Assembly: GCA_034430595.1 (NCBI GenBank)
Contig: DAOUEL010000092.1
Coordinates: 1 to 64,000, forward strand
Origin: E44-bin32 sp034430595
GTDB taxonomy: Bacteria; Chloroflexota; Anaerolineae; Anaerolineales; E44-bin32
Direction: 5' to 3'
DNA: 64,000 nt
How positions within the stretch are numbered: the stretch's first letter is position 1; the number at the start of each line of letters is the position of its first letter. The notes under the pieces were generated by a model. The model saw only the letters and a program-made list of their open reading frames with translations. It made no database searches and was not told the origin of the DNA. This document shows positions 1 to 8,217 of the stretch, one piece after another. Position numbers and translations under genes: made by a program.

Positions 1-356
1 CAGTGTGATTCAAGGAATTCATACTTTCGGTAAGCATAATAAATAGAAGTACAATTCCACTTACTTTAAAGGGGTTTTTAATCTAGAATCAATTTTGAAA
101 AATTGAACTGGCTGGACTTCAAGGAATCGAAAACCAGAAGGCTACCCTTAGGAACACAACCTGACGAACCAAGCCTCCTGTTTTCGTATTCCATCCAATA
201 ACCCGACAGTCCCTAGTTCGAGTTCAAAGAAAGGATTGAATGAAGACAATTCGAAGTACTCATTCAGTCGAAGTCCAGAATTTAGGGTCAGATCTGGTTC
301 TTGAGTTCAATAGCTAATCGTAAACGAGTTTGAGGTAGTCTGTAGTATGAGAAAGT

Positions 357-510
357 GTTGACTCTCTGAAGTCTGGAAGTCGAATAGACAAAGGGAAGAG
401 CTGTCCAACAGAATCGCTTCAAATGATAGTCCTTTGGTCGTGTTTCGACCCAAACCTCGGATGAACTTCTAATCCGACGGTTGTGCGTTCGAATCGCACC
501 AGGGGCGCCA
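357..510 (+). repeat. Left direct repeat ending in a tRNA-Arg(UCU) 3' half
   Basis: Positions 466-510 read as the 3' half of a tRNA: anticodon loop with TCT, variable region, T-arm with GTTCGAATC loop, acceptor strand and encoded GCCA end. No D-arm or 5' acceptor strand is present upstream, so it is not a functional tRNA. The same 3' half recurs at 22,141-22,184 with one mismatch over about 44 bases. About 110 further bases upstream are recognisably related, sharing GTTGACTC, GGAAGTCGA, TGATAGTCCTTTGG and AACCTCGG. Duplicated tRNA 3' ends are classic attachment-site scars of integrating elements. Reading this as an att scar is inference, because no integrase is seen between the copies. Confidence 0.7.
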
Positions 511-904
511 ATCAACCCCGCTTCTCCCACTGCACGGGATAATCGGGATTTGAAATGGCATGATCCCCCCACCAAAGGCCTGTCTGAAGCGGCAGGCCGT
601 TCTCTTTCCCCTACTTCTGACTTCCTGCATTTGTTGAGTCAACCGAATCATTCCAACGGACTTTTTCGATCCGTCGGGTCGACTGTCAACAAGAGTCAAC
701 GCCCGTCAACCAAAAGCCTAACGAGGAGGAATATGATGCGCGAGGACATCTGGTGGCAAGGAGGGGCAAGCATGCAACTCACACTTCCACGTATTCTGGA
801 GTACTAATGCAAAACGCTCGAGCTCGAGCAATGGTATTTTAGATTTTCTTTGATCTTATTTGCTCACTTGGATTGAACTACGTTATAAATCATGATGTGA
901 TCGA

Positions 905-938
905 TTAAAAAGAAGGAAAGGGAACTCAATTGACCCTT
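905..938 (-). terminator. Possible terminator after feoC
   Basis: On the minus strand AAGGG and CCCTT can pair across an 11-base loop (934-938 with 918-922), followed by a pyrimidine run that includes TTCTTTTT. It lies about 35 bases past the feoC stop. The stem has only 5 bp, so this is a weak call. Confidence 0.3.
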
Positions 939-971
939 CTGCGACTTCTGGGGGAAAAGGAATGATCGGAA

Positions 972-1232
972 TTAGAAATACGTCACCATCTTTTTCCCCT
1001 TCTCCGACAACGCCCAGACGCGCAACCGACCACTAACACCACAGATCCCTATCATGGGACAGGTGGCGCATGGAGCGTCAAGGCAAAGATCCATCGACTG
1101 TAGGTATCCTCGATGAACCAGATCCTCGATGATCTGCAATGTTAGCGCCCCGCCCATATCTAAACTGCGCGCCAGTTCAGCCACACTATGGATATCCCCA
1201 TCGGTGAACCCTTGCAGCAAGCCCTTCAACAC
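972..1232 (-). CDS. feoC: FeoC-like winged-helix protein
   Basis: An 86-residue protein of the FeoC type, the small cytoplasmic partner of the ferrous iron permease FeoB. Residues about 10-46 fit a winged-helix fold. C50, C55, C58 and C64 form the C-x4-C-x2-C-x5-C cluster characteristic of FeoC, thought to bind an oxygen-sensitive Fe-S centre. It is the last gene of a leftward feoABC operon and starts one base after the feoB stop, so translational coupling is likely. Known members regulate FeoB turnover or activity rather than acting as classic repressors. The assignment rests on the cysteine pattern plus position; the protein could also be read as a generic MarR-like wing with an extra metal site. 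Confidence 0.85.
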   Translation of the reverse strand: MLKGLLQGFTDGDIHSVAELARSLDMGGALTLQIIEDLVHRGYLQSMDLCLDAPCATCPMIGICGVSGRLRVWALSEKGKKMVTYF

Positions 1233-1233
1233 T

Positions 1234-3264
1234 TCACATTCCCCATCCGACCAGCGCGGCGATCTGGTAAATTGTGATTCCCGCGGCGAAGGAGATCACC
1301 AGGAGCAGTCCCACACTGAATGCGGTCCAACGCCAACTGGCGGTTTCCTGCCGGATTATTGCAACGGTTGCAACACACGGAATGAAGAGCATTTGCATGG
1401 CTAGGAACGATAGGGCTGCCGCAGGCGCGAGGACAGTTCCCATAATCACCGAAAGGTCTCCGTGGATCTTACCCGCGCCATAAAGAACGCCAAGCGTGGC
1501 AATCGTGTTTTCTTTTGCAATGAAGCTGGTCAAGAGGGCCACCATCGTTTTCCATCCCAGACCCATCAACCTCCCTGCTGGCACAAGCAGCCGACCAAGC
1601 TGCGCCAGGTAGCTCGTTTCGATGTTTCCATGGGGGAAGGTTGAGAGAGCCCAGATCACCACCGAGACCAGGATGATGATCGTTCCTGCCTTCTCGAGAA
1701 AGGCCACAAGATTCTGCCATATCGAAAGCCCAATGGTTCGAAAGTTGGGCATATGGTAGAGGGGCAGTTCCATAATGAATGCCCCCCGTTCACTTCGCAG
1801 CACCACCTTGTGAAGGAAGACGCCAACAAGAACGATGATCGACAGGTTGAGTCCCACCAAGGCCCATGAAACGAGTGTCGCATATTCCCCGAAGAAGATG
1901 GGTGCCAGGACGGCGAGAACAGCCATACGGCCAGCACAGGGCACCAGAGGGGCAACCAAGATGGTTAATAACCTTGCTCTGGGTGAATCGATAATTCGGG
2001 CTCCCATAACTGCCGGCACATTACAGCCAAATCCAAGGAAGAGGGGCAGAAAGCTCTTCCCATGCAGGCCCATGAGGTGCATGAGTCGATCTACGATAAA
2101 TGCTGCCCGTGCCATGTATCCGATGTCTTCCAGGAAGGACAGGGCGGCGAAAAAGATCGCCAAAATCGGCAGGAAGGTTGCTACCATCCCTGCTCCACCG
2201 ATGATGCCGTCTGCAAGGAGACCGGATAACCAATCCGGTGCACCACTCAAAGAGGAGCGCACCCATTGTGCGCCGGCCTGCACCAGGAAGGTGTCGAGCA
2301 CCTCCTGTAAGGGTTGGCCTATTGTAAAAGTCAACCAGAAGACTGACCCCAGCATTCCCAACAGGATCAGCAAGCCCCAGAAGGGATGAGTGACAACCTG
2401 GTCCGCTCGATCGGTGAACGTAACCTGGCCAACGCCGGGGCGTATCACCGCCGCCCTGACCATCCGGCCGATCCATTGATAGCGGCTGCTGGCTATGGTC
2501 AATCCAGCATCCTCATGGCTCATCAGAATTTCGTGGAGCTGCTCCCACTTCTCGGGTGGCAGGCAATCACTTACTATCGCGGTGATCTCCTGATCACCTT
2601 CCAGCAGCTTGGTAGATGCCCATGCCTCGGAATAGGGGCTCTCCACCTCGTTGGCGATCAGTGCCTGTATGCTGTCTACTAAAGCCTGCTGATCCTTCTC
2701 GATAGCCGGCCGATTCGGATTATAGGATGCGGGATTCCTGGCCATACGCATCACAGCATCCATGAGTTCGTGTACACCCTGGTTCTTGCTCGCCACCATG
2801 GGAACCACCGGAAGGCCGAGGGCTGCCTCCAGCACATGAGGCTCGATGTGCATCCCTTGCTGCTCGGCCACATCCATCATGTTCAAACCCAGGACCACCG
2901 GGGCTGGCAGGGAGAGCAATTCGGCGATGAGATAGAGGTTTCTCTCCAGGGCTGATGCATCGGCGATGGCCACAACAACGTCTGGTTTTTCTTTGATGAT
3001 GAAGTCGCGGGCGATACGCTCTTCTAAGGAGTTGGCGGTCAAGCTGTAGGTGCCGGGGAGATCGACAATCTGGATCGAAGTGCCGTTATGATGATAGATG
3101 CCTGTTTTCTTCTCAATCGTTTTCCCCGGCCAGTTCCCCACATGCTGTCGTAGTCCCGTGAGCATATTGAGTACCGTCGATTTCCCAACATTCGGCTGCC
3201 CAGCTAAGGCAATCATGATGGGCTCTTGACTTCCTGCGGCCTTGGAGGTTCCCCGCTCATTCAT
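1234..3264 (-). CDS. feoB: Ferrous iron transporter FeoB
   Basis: A 676-residue inner-membrane permease that imports Fe(II) using a G-protein-like domain. The N-terminal GTPase carries the G1 loop GQPNVGKS at residues 22-29, a DLPGTYSL switch II region and the NMMD base-recognition motif. A helical insertion domain follows (to about residue 270), then two Gate segments made of many hydrophobic helices with conserved cysteines in GCNVPAVMG and PCAGRM. The length is a little short of the Escherichia coli protein but typical for many bacteria. It overlaps feoA by 8 bases and is followed at once by feoC, a complete feoABC order. Regulation is probably by iron, but I see no clear Fur box in the 490-base upstream gap. 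Confidence 0.97.
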   Translation of the reverse strand: MNERGTSKAAGSQEPIMIALAGQPNVGKSTVLNMLTGLRQHVGNWPGKTIEKKTGIYHHNGTSIQIVDLPGTYSLTANSLEERIARDFIIKEKPDVVVAIADASALERNLYLIAELLSLPAPVVLGLNMMDVAEQQGMHIEPHVLEAALGLPVVPMVASKNQGVHELMDAVMRMARNPASYNPNRPAIEKDQQALVDSIQALIANEVESPYSEAWASTKLLEGDQEITAIVSDCLPPEKWEQLHEILMSHEDAGLTIASSRYQWIGRMVRAAVIRPGVGQVTFTDRADQVVTHPFWGLLILLGMLGSVFWLTFTIGQPLQEVLDTFLVQAGAQWVRSSLSGAPDWLSGLLADGIIGGAGMVATFLPILAIFFAALSFLEDIGYMARAAFIVDRLMHLMGLHGKSFLPLFLGFGCNVPAVMGARIIDSPRARLLTILVAPLVPCAGRMAVLAVLAPIFFGEYATLVSWALVGLNLSIIVLVGVFLHKVVLRSERGAFIMELPLYHMPNFRTIGLSIWQNLVAFLEKAGTIIILVSVVIWALSTFPHGNIETSYLAQLGRLLVPAGRLMGLGWKTMVALLTSFIAKENTIATLGVLYGAGKIHGDLSVIMGTVLAPAAALSFLAMQMLFIPCVATVAIIRQETASWRWTAFSVGLLLVISFAAGITIYQIAALVGWGM

Positions 3265-3541
3265 CGATGGCTTCCACCCTTATGTGGGCAGCTTCGCCGC
3301 GTCCAAGCGCAACACGCGTATTGCGCACCTTGATGATGATCGGGCCCTGGCCGAAGTTCTGAACGACCACCAGTTCCGCGCCAAGCGAAATCCCCATGGC
3401 AGTCAGGCGGCTTGTCAAGGCCCCACCACCTCTCAACCGACGTACAATGCCCTTTCTACCGGAGGGTAAATCCCCAAGGCGCATCCAGGAATACCTCTTC
3501 TTGGGCATAATGCTATCGTGGTGACGTTTCTTCCTTCTCAT
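3257..3541 (-). CDS. feoA: FeoA SH3-like protein
   Basis: Small cytosolic FeoA-family protein (PF04023), a beta-barrel partner needed for FeoB-mediated Fe(II) uptake. Residues about 18-94 show the family pattern: L-x-x-L-P-x-G, a GGG turn, R-L-x-x-M-G-I-x-x-G and the closing RVALGRGEA segment. The reading frame allows a start at 3541, preceded by AGGA, or at Met12 (3508), which lacks a ribosome site, so the longer form is given with some doubt. It is the first gene of feoABC. Its 3' end overlaps the feoB start by 8 bases, suggesting coupled synthesis. Confidence 0.9.
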   Translation of the reverse strand: MRRKKRHHDSIMPKKRYSWMRLGDLPSGRKGIVRRLRGGGALTSRLTAMGISLGAELVVVQNFGQGPIIIKVRNTRVALGRGEAAHIRVEAIDE

Positions 3542-4032
3542 TCAGTATTCCTGGTAGAGATTGAGCCCTCAGATTGGGTGGAGGACTTTGCTACAACCCA
3601 ATCCGGTGCTGTGTCTTCACGCAAATGCAACATGGCAGCGCGGGCTTATGCAATCGGCGATCTTGTGCTGCGGAAATTCGGGGTGATTCAAGCCAGCCTA
3701 TGCATTTTGAAGAGCGGAAGCGAGTGAATCAATCTGCCCCTCCGTGGATACGGAATCCGGGCTATCCTTTGATATGAGATTGTCCTCCATGACCTTTTCT
3801 CTAGGAATCCTCGTCGTTTCATCGAACAAACCCGTTCGTCTGGCTTCCTTTCTCTACTTCGCAGGAACCTGCTCTACCTTAAAAACGATGATAACCGACA
3901 AACCGAACAGCGTCAACTAAATAGGTATTAAGTGTATAATATAGTGGGTAGTAAGACATATTAGGATAGCGTCACATAAAAAATGTGGTAATGTTATTGA
4001 AGAACGCCTTCTAAAGGATGGAGCGGTGGCCG
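3542..4032. promoter_or_regulatory. Divergent control region between feoA and the XRE-cupin gene
   Basis: About 490 bases separate the two divergent genes. A TATAAT -10 candidate for the rightward gene lies at 3935-3940 inside an AT-rich stretch, without a good -35. Downstream, CACAT and ATGTG form an inverted repeat around five A bases (3973-3987), placed like an operator for the XRE protein encoded next to it. I see no standard Fur box. The autoregulation idea is inference from position. Confidence 0.4.
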
Positions 4033-4650
4033 ATGGTCGGAAAACAGAGTTCGGATATCGGGAGACGGATGCGGGAGATCCGTGAACAACGCGGTTATTC
4101 ACAGAGGGATTTGGCCAACCGTGCCGGCCTATCGACGAATGCTATCAGCCGCATCGAACGAGGCGAGAATTCGCCAACTGTCTCCTCGCTCCACCAACTT
4201 GCCACGGCGCTCGACGTCCCCATTGTGAGCTTCTTTGAGAATGGAGAGCAGCTCGCAACCGTTCTCGTGAGGAAGAACCGTCGTCTACGCACCCGGGGGG
4301 AGGGCGTACTCATCGAAAACCTTGGCAGCGGATTGCCCGGACAGATGCTCGAGCCTTTCCTGATCAAGTTGTCTCCCGGTGCTGTATGTGGAGAGGAACC
4401 TATCTCACATTCCGGGGAAGAGTTCGTTTATTGCGACGAAGGTGAAATTGAATATCTCGTGGACCAGGAGTGGCACCGCTTGGAGGCGGGAGACAGCCTA
4501 ATTTTCCAGTCGCAGCAGCCTCATTTATGCCGGAATACGAGTCTCGAAACTTCGGTTGTGTTGATCGTTATTCTACCCGCGGGAGGGACGGTCCAGCTAT
4601 CGCAACATCAGCATCTGTATCTGGGGAGCTCGGAACCGACAAGTTCGTAA
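4033..4650 (+). CDS. XRE-family regulator with cupin sensor domain
   Basis: A one-component transcription regulator. An N-terminal helix-turn-helix of the Cro/XRE type (residues about 8-65, with the SQRDLANRAGLSTNAISRIE recognition region) is joined to a C-terminal cupin_2 barrel (about 100-180, with H and E residues in the SHSGEEFVYCDEGE and QQPHLC stretches). This HTH-cupin layout is common in regulators that bind small ligands or metals. The start at 4033 is preferred over the in-frame ATG at 4018 because GGAG at 4020-4023 sits 9 bases upstream; 4018 has no spacing to a ribosome site. It diverges from feoABC, so control of ferrous iron uptake is possible but unproven. Confidence 0.85.
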   Translation: MVGKQSSDIGRRMREIREQRGYSQRDLANRAGLSTNAISRIERGENSPTVSSLHQLATALDVPIVSFFENGEQLATVLVRKNRRLRTRGEGVLIENLGSGLPGQMLEPFLIKLSPGAVCGEEPISHSGEEFVYCDEGEIEYLVDQEWHRLEAGDSLIFQSQQPHLCRNTSLETSVVLIVILPAGGTVQLSQHQHLYLGSSEPTSS

Positions 4651-5051
4651 GTAGAAGTCGGTCATGGCGACAGGACGAGGCCGCATTTTATGTCATTTCC
4701 CGGCAACCCAACCGGAAAAGCTGGGTGCCGGCACCAGGGTAGGGCGCTTCTCAAGGTAGGAATGCATCACCTGCGATTTGCGAGCACCATCTTCCGCGGG
4801 CCGTCAGGCGTGAAAGTCAGTTCTCTCCAGCCACAAGCGGGGAGAGATGTCGCTGCAAGAATGATCCGAACGCCTCATTGGATGGCCGGAGCCGGCCGGG
4901 TCATTCGCACGAAGCAGTGGCTCATGCTGAATTGATGAGGAGACGGCCCAACAAGTCACCAGAAAGGATTGTTTTGGATTGAGGGCCTACAGGTAAGTGA
5001 AGTCCTTCGCACAGCGAGCGGAAAGGCGAGGACTCTGGAAGGAGTGGATCG
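4651..5051. other. Gap with a bulged hairpin, no gene seen
   Basis: About 400 bases with no credible coding frame. Positions 4700-4731 fold as a stem of CCGGC/GCCGG plus ACCCA/TGGGT with one bulged A and an 11-base loop, about 50 bases after the XRE-cupin stop. There is no following T run, so it is at best a weak terminator or a stable 3' end. The part reading CCCGGCAACC resembles a SAM-I riboswitch core but the rest of that fold is absent. Confidence 0.4.
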
Positions 5052-5282
5052 ATGTTGCGTAGAGACAGAGCAAAGGGGCGGGGGCGTGGTGTCGAGGGGC
5101 GCGGACAAGGGGGAGGTATGGGCTTTGGTAATCGTGGGTTGGGTCGGGGCGCAAAACCGGGGAGCGGGCCAAGTGGCCAATGCGTTTGTCCGAGTTGCGG
5201 CCATCGGATGCCGCATGAAATTGGCGACCGTTGCATGGACATCAACTGTCCGAAATGCGGCACGAAAATGACCCGAGAGTGA
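5052..5282 (+). CDS. Small glycine/arginine-rich zinc-ribbon protein
   Basis: A 76-residue protein. Residues 1-42 are rich in Gly and Arg and probably disordered. Residues 44-69 hold six cysteines (C44, C46, C49, C61, C66, C69) in a C-x-C-x2-C ... C-x4-C-x2-C arrangement, which looks like a zinc ribbon or small rubredoxin-like knuckle ending in CPKCG. GGAG lies 8 bases before the ATG. Similar short Cys-rich proteins occur near Fe-S and C1 metabolism genes in anaerobes, but I do not recognise a named family. It stands alone, with about 490 bases before the next gene. Zinc versus iron binding cannot be told from sequence. Confidence 0.6.
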   Translation: MLRRDRAKGRGRGVEGRGQGGGMGFGNRGLGRGAKPGSGPSGQCVCPSCGHRMPHEIGDRCMDINCPKCGTKMTRE

Positions 5283-5350
5283 TGGTCGTAAAAAGGCATG
5301 AGCCGACGCGAGGGGGATCATAGGTGCAGGAAATGGGGAGATACGATCAT

Positions 5351-5491
5351 GCCTCGTGCTGCCCTGACGTCAACCGCGCCGTCCCTGGATACTGGGACGG
5401 GTCCTCGCTTCGGGTGGGCGGCTTTTTGCTTCGTCATCGAGGCTTGCCCATGGGTGTCAGGTGACTCCCTCCTGCCCATATAGCACGAGGC
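5351..5491 (+). ncRNA. Candidate structured RNA upstream of the AIR-synthase-like gene
   Basis: Several nested helices are compatible with one fold. An outer perfect 10-bp stem joins GCCTCGTGCT (5351-5360) with AGCACGAGGC (5482-5491). Inside it CCTGAC (5363-5368) pairs with GTCAGG (5456-5461). Within that multiloop CCGTCCC (5379-5385) pairs with GGGACGG (5394-5400), and CCTCG (5403-5407) with CGAGG (5438-5442). The 3' part, GTCAGGTGAC then CCTGCC, is reminiscent of a cobalamin-riboswitch B12 box, but other conserved cobalamin elements are not clearly present. It ends about 280 bases before the next gene. I regard it as a structured leader or small RNA of unknown class. Confidence 0.4.
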
Positions 5492-5774
5492 GAGGCACGA
5501 CCGTGGTGCATGTGTCAGCGGGTAGCCCGCTTGGGATCGCCGAACGGGTTGCCCAGGCTCTATTAGCGATGCTATCTACGTTCCCCCTGCCGTTAATCGA
5601 TTGCCCTGAATCCAGGTCAGAGGAATGGTCACTGGAACAGGGTAGGAAGAACGAGATGAACTATCCAGGGTAGCTGCGACCGCGAACAGGAGCACCTACA
5701 ACGCAGAGGAAGATCAGACGGAGATTGAATCCGGGGATCTACATTCGAGTACACAGGAAGATGCGTGGAAAGCG

Positions 5775-6785
5775 ATGTCAAAGTTCGGGCTGGATGTGCT
5801 CCGCAAGTGGGTTTACCCCTTCACCGGCACCGACGACCCCGAGGTGATTCGGGGAGCCGAGTTTGGAGAAGATGTCGCCCTGACAAGGGTGGGTGGGGAT
5901 ATTTTGGCTTCCCACATGGATCCAATCGTCGGCGCGATGAAAGGGATCAGCAGGTTGGCCGTTCATGTCGCATGCAATGATATTGCCGCAAGCGGCGTGC
6001 CGCCCCGGTGGATCCTGTTGCTCGTGATGCTCCCCGGACCAGAGGATGCTTGGCGACTTGAGGCGATCATGAAAGATGCCAGTCAAGCGGCTGAGGAGGT
6101 CGGGGCGTCGATCATCGGCGGTCATACAGGATACTCCTCGGGGATCACACGACCCCTCGTTGCCGCAACAGCAATGGGCATCGCCGGCGGACGGCACGTG
6201 CTGGGTACGGCCGGTGCCAAGCCAGGGGATCACGTGTTAGTCACGAAAGGTGTAGGGTTGGAAGGTACGGCGATCCTTGCCTCAGATTTTGCCGATGTAG
6301 CGCGAAAACTTGGCCTAGATCAGGAAGCGCTCGAGGATGCATGTGCGCTGGCGGAAAAGGTGAGTGTGCTCCCTGAGGCGCTCCTGCTTGCGGATTATGG
6401 GGCTTCCGCGATGCATGATGTCACACGCGGGGGGCTCGTTGAGGCACTCCTGGAGATTGCCTTCCGATCCGGAGTTGGCATGGACGTGGAGGTCGACCGC
6501 ATCCCGGTTCCTGTAGAAGTCCTGCGTTTTACACAAGCTTTTGATTTCGATCCGCTGCGTATGATTTCCTCCGGAACGCTCGCAGCGACGGTGCCGGAGG
6601 CACATGTAAAGGCTGCGATGCAAGCCGTCGAAGGTGTGGATGTTCGAATCCAGGATGTGGGCCGCGTGATTGAGGGAGGGGGCGTCCAGCTACGATACGA
6701 GGATGAGGTGCGCGTACTTTACGATCCAACACCCGAGGAGGATGAGCTTGCGCGGATGTGGCAGATTTATCCGCGGGAAGGATAG
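5775..6785 (+). CDS. AIR synthase-related protein (HypE/SelD-like fold)
   Basis: A 336-residue cytosolic protein of the PurM/SelD/HypE/ThiL superfamily, which bind ATP between two alpha/beta domains. The N-terminal AIRS domain (about 25-150) shows G-E-D-V-A followed by an HMDP segment and the ACNDIAASG motif; the C-terminal AIRS_C domain (about 160-310) shows GDHVLVTKGVGLEGTA and HDVTRGGL. It lacks the C-terminal cysteine that true HypE uses to build the thiocarboxamide ligand, and the Sec/Cys loop of SelD, so neither reaction can be claimed. Such orphan paralogs are frequent in methanogens and acetogens beside corrinoid or Fe-S genes. The start has only a weak GGA-type ribosome site. Confidence 0.8.
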   Translation: MSKFGLDVLRKWVYPFTGTDDPEVIRGAEFGEDVALTRVGGDILASHMDPIVGAMKGISRLAVHVACNDIAASGVPPRWILLLVMLPGPEDAWRLEAIMKDASQAAEEVGASIIGGHTGYSSGITRPLVAATAMGIAGGRHVLGTAGAKPGDHVLVTKGVGLEGTAILASDFADVARKLGLDQEALEDACALAEKVSVLPEALLLADYGASAMHDVTRGGLVEALLEIAFRSGVGMDVEVDRIPVPVEVLRFTQAFDFDPLRMISSGTLAATVPEAHVKAAMQAVEGVDVRIQDVGRVIEGGGVQLRYEDEVRVLYDPTPEEDELARMWQIYPREG

Positions 6786-7167
6786 ATGTAACCGGCTTGG
6801 GGGAGAGACTGACACAACGTGGCTTCCCTATCTTGCCTTGCTATCGCATGGAGTAGCAGTGCGAACTTTCCTCGAGGTGAACGATCTCCTGTCATTGTTG
6901 CGTCAGAGCGGTAAGGGAAGGGCGAAATTGCGATAAAGCTTGTTGTTTGGTTGCCGTCCTGGCTGCTTAATGACGGTTCTACTAAGCGCTCCGAACCCAG
7001 AGAGATTGACGAGGTTTTTACCCGAGACACGAGATGAGAACAATCCATGGAACGTCAACCCTGGCGTCTTCCCTTGTGTAAAAGACATCATGGCGGGGAG
7101 GGAGAAGGAGCTGTGCGGAGTGCTCGTAAATACTGGATGACTGTGTTGAATGTATTCTGCGGGGTAG
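6786..7167. other. Gap without a recognisable gene
   Basis: About 380 bases after the AIR-synthase-like gene. Open frames exist on both strands but are short, overlap one another and lack ribosome sites. No strong hairpin or promoter stood out. Together with the coding-like tail at 7168-7335 it may be what is left of a deleted gene. Confidence 0.4.
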
Positions 7168-7335
7168 CGCATTGTTTCGCGTGAAGGTGCTTCGTTCAAG
7201 CGATCTACCTTTGTGCAAGCATTGAAGATCAGGGATGGAAAAAAGCTGGAAGAAAGGTTGCGACTCCTTGAAGTCGTGGACAATGAGGTTCATCCGCGAG
7301 TGAGCGAAGTCTGGGAGGAAGATCATCATGCTTGA
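7168..7335 (+). pseudogene. Possible remnant of the 3' end of a gene
   Basis: Immediately after an in-frame TAG (7165-7167), 55 codons read as charged, protein-like sequence with a KKLEERLRLLEVVDNEV stretch that looks like an amphipathic helix, ending at TGA 7333-7335. The end overlaps the ATG of the DUF1638 gene at 7328, a typical operon junction. No ATG start occurs in the frame and I see no upstream continuation. I do not recognise the family. It may be the tail of a lost upstream gene that was translationally coupled to the DUF1638 gene, or a chance open frame. Confidence 0.3.
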
Positions 7336-8014
7336 AGGGGCTCAGCCTGACTTTTCGGATCGCTGTCTGGTCTCGTGCGGCATGCTCCACCGTGAGATAA
7401 CCCATCTGGCGGCGACGGGTTTCTTGAATTCGAGGCAGGTTTACTTCACACCGCCGGGGCTGCATGCTCTGCCAGTGAGGCTGGAGGATGCTCTCCTCGA
7501 TAAGCTGTCTCAAGCGAAGCGGCGATGTCCGGACGACAAGATCGTTGTCGTATATGGGAAGAAGTGTTACGTAAACGCCGATGATCCGGGTCGGCGGGTT
7601 GATGCCATCCTGCAGGAAGTGAGCCCGGAGGTTGTCCGGGTACAGGGCGAATATGGATATGACATGCTTGCCAGCTACGAAGACCGCCAGCGGATTAGCG
7701 ATGGGCGGCAGGATAAGATCCTGTGGTTCACCCCCGGCTGGCTGAGGAGTTGGAAAGCCGTATACCAGAACTACTTTGGCTGGGATCGGGCGGATGCCAA
7801 TGCGAACTTCCCAGGGTATTACGACAAGATTGTGGTCCTGGACGGGCTGGGATACGCAGACACTTACATGTCTGACCATGCCGAGGACATTCTAGAGCTG
7901 TTCGATTGGACCGGGCTTGTTGTCGAGTTTCAGCCCATTACGCTAGATCGTTTTACCGGTCTGCTGCAGGACGCTCTGATCCCGCCCAAGAATGAAGGCG
8001 GCGATGGATGGTGA
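7328..8014 (+). CDS. DUF1638 family protein
   Basis: A 228-residue protein matching DUF1638 in pattern: an N-terminal C-G-M-L-x-x-E element, a central VVVYGKKCYV segment, an SYEDRQRISDGRQDKILWFTP region, aromatic W-x10-W spacing and a DGLGYAD motif. The family has no established activity. In methanogenic archaea and acetogens it typically neighbours methylamine or other corrinoid methyltransferase genes, so a role in corrinoid-dependent methyl transfer is suspected. Here no methyltransferase, corrinoid protein or activase lies beside it. Upstream is a possible gene remnant that overlaps its start; downstream is an MFS transporter. Cytosolic, no signal peptide. Confidence 0.8.
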   Translation: MLEGAQPDFSDRCLVSCGMLHREITHLAATGFLNSRQVYFTPPGLHALPVRLEDALLDKLSQAKRRCPDDKIVVVYGKKCYVNADDPGRRVDAILQEVSPEVVRVQGEYGYDMLASYEDRQRISDGRQDKILWFTPGWLRSWKAVYQNYFGWDRADANANFPGYYDKIVVLDGLGYADTYMSDHAEDILELFDWTGLVVEFQPITLDRFTGLLQDALIPPKNEGGDGW

Positions 8015-8217
8015 AGTCATCATAGTGTGGAACGAGGCACAGGCATCCATGACCGAACGGGTGGTCCGGTTTGGTCAACATTCGATTCAAAGGACAACAA
8101 AGTCGTGCACACAAAATTGATCAGGCTTTGACGCTGCTTTCGAACAGGCACCAATCGATAGATTGAACGAAACCAGCACGATCGGACGATGAATCAGGGA
8201 AATTAAACGTACTTGCC

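Larger units (their letters stand above)
1..971. other. Left-end stretch without a convincing gene
   Basis: Apart from the tRNA-Arg remnant (357-510) I see no supported gene here. Short open frames on both strands lack ribosome binding sites and protein-like composition. A perfect 14-bp palindrome built on GCTCGAGC lies at 816-829. The stretch is visibly more AT-rich than the gene-dense right half of the window, as expected for a decayed boundary region. Confidence 0.6.

Noticed and set aside
288..699. Minus-strand open frames reading GAPGAIRTHNRRIRS-like peptides
   Set aside because: They are antisense translations of the tRNA-Arg remnant, a well-known kind of false protein call.
1357..1378. 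TTGCAACGGTTGCAAC, like the tandem operator before fur
   Set aside because: It lies inside feoB where it encodes a conserved membrane segment (CVATVAII); a regulatory role is unlikely.
4690..4740. CCCGGCAACC resembling the SAM-I riboswitch core
   Set aside because: The flanking conserved segments, the kink-turn and the closing P1 stem could not be found, and the following gene is far away.
5461..5673. Plus-strand 70-codon frame after the structured RNA
   Set aside because: It starts within the RNA fold, lacks a ribosome site and shows no recognisable domain.
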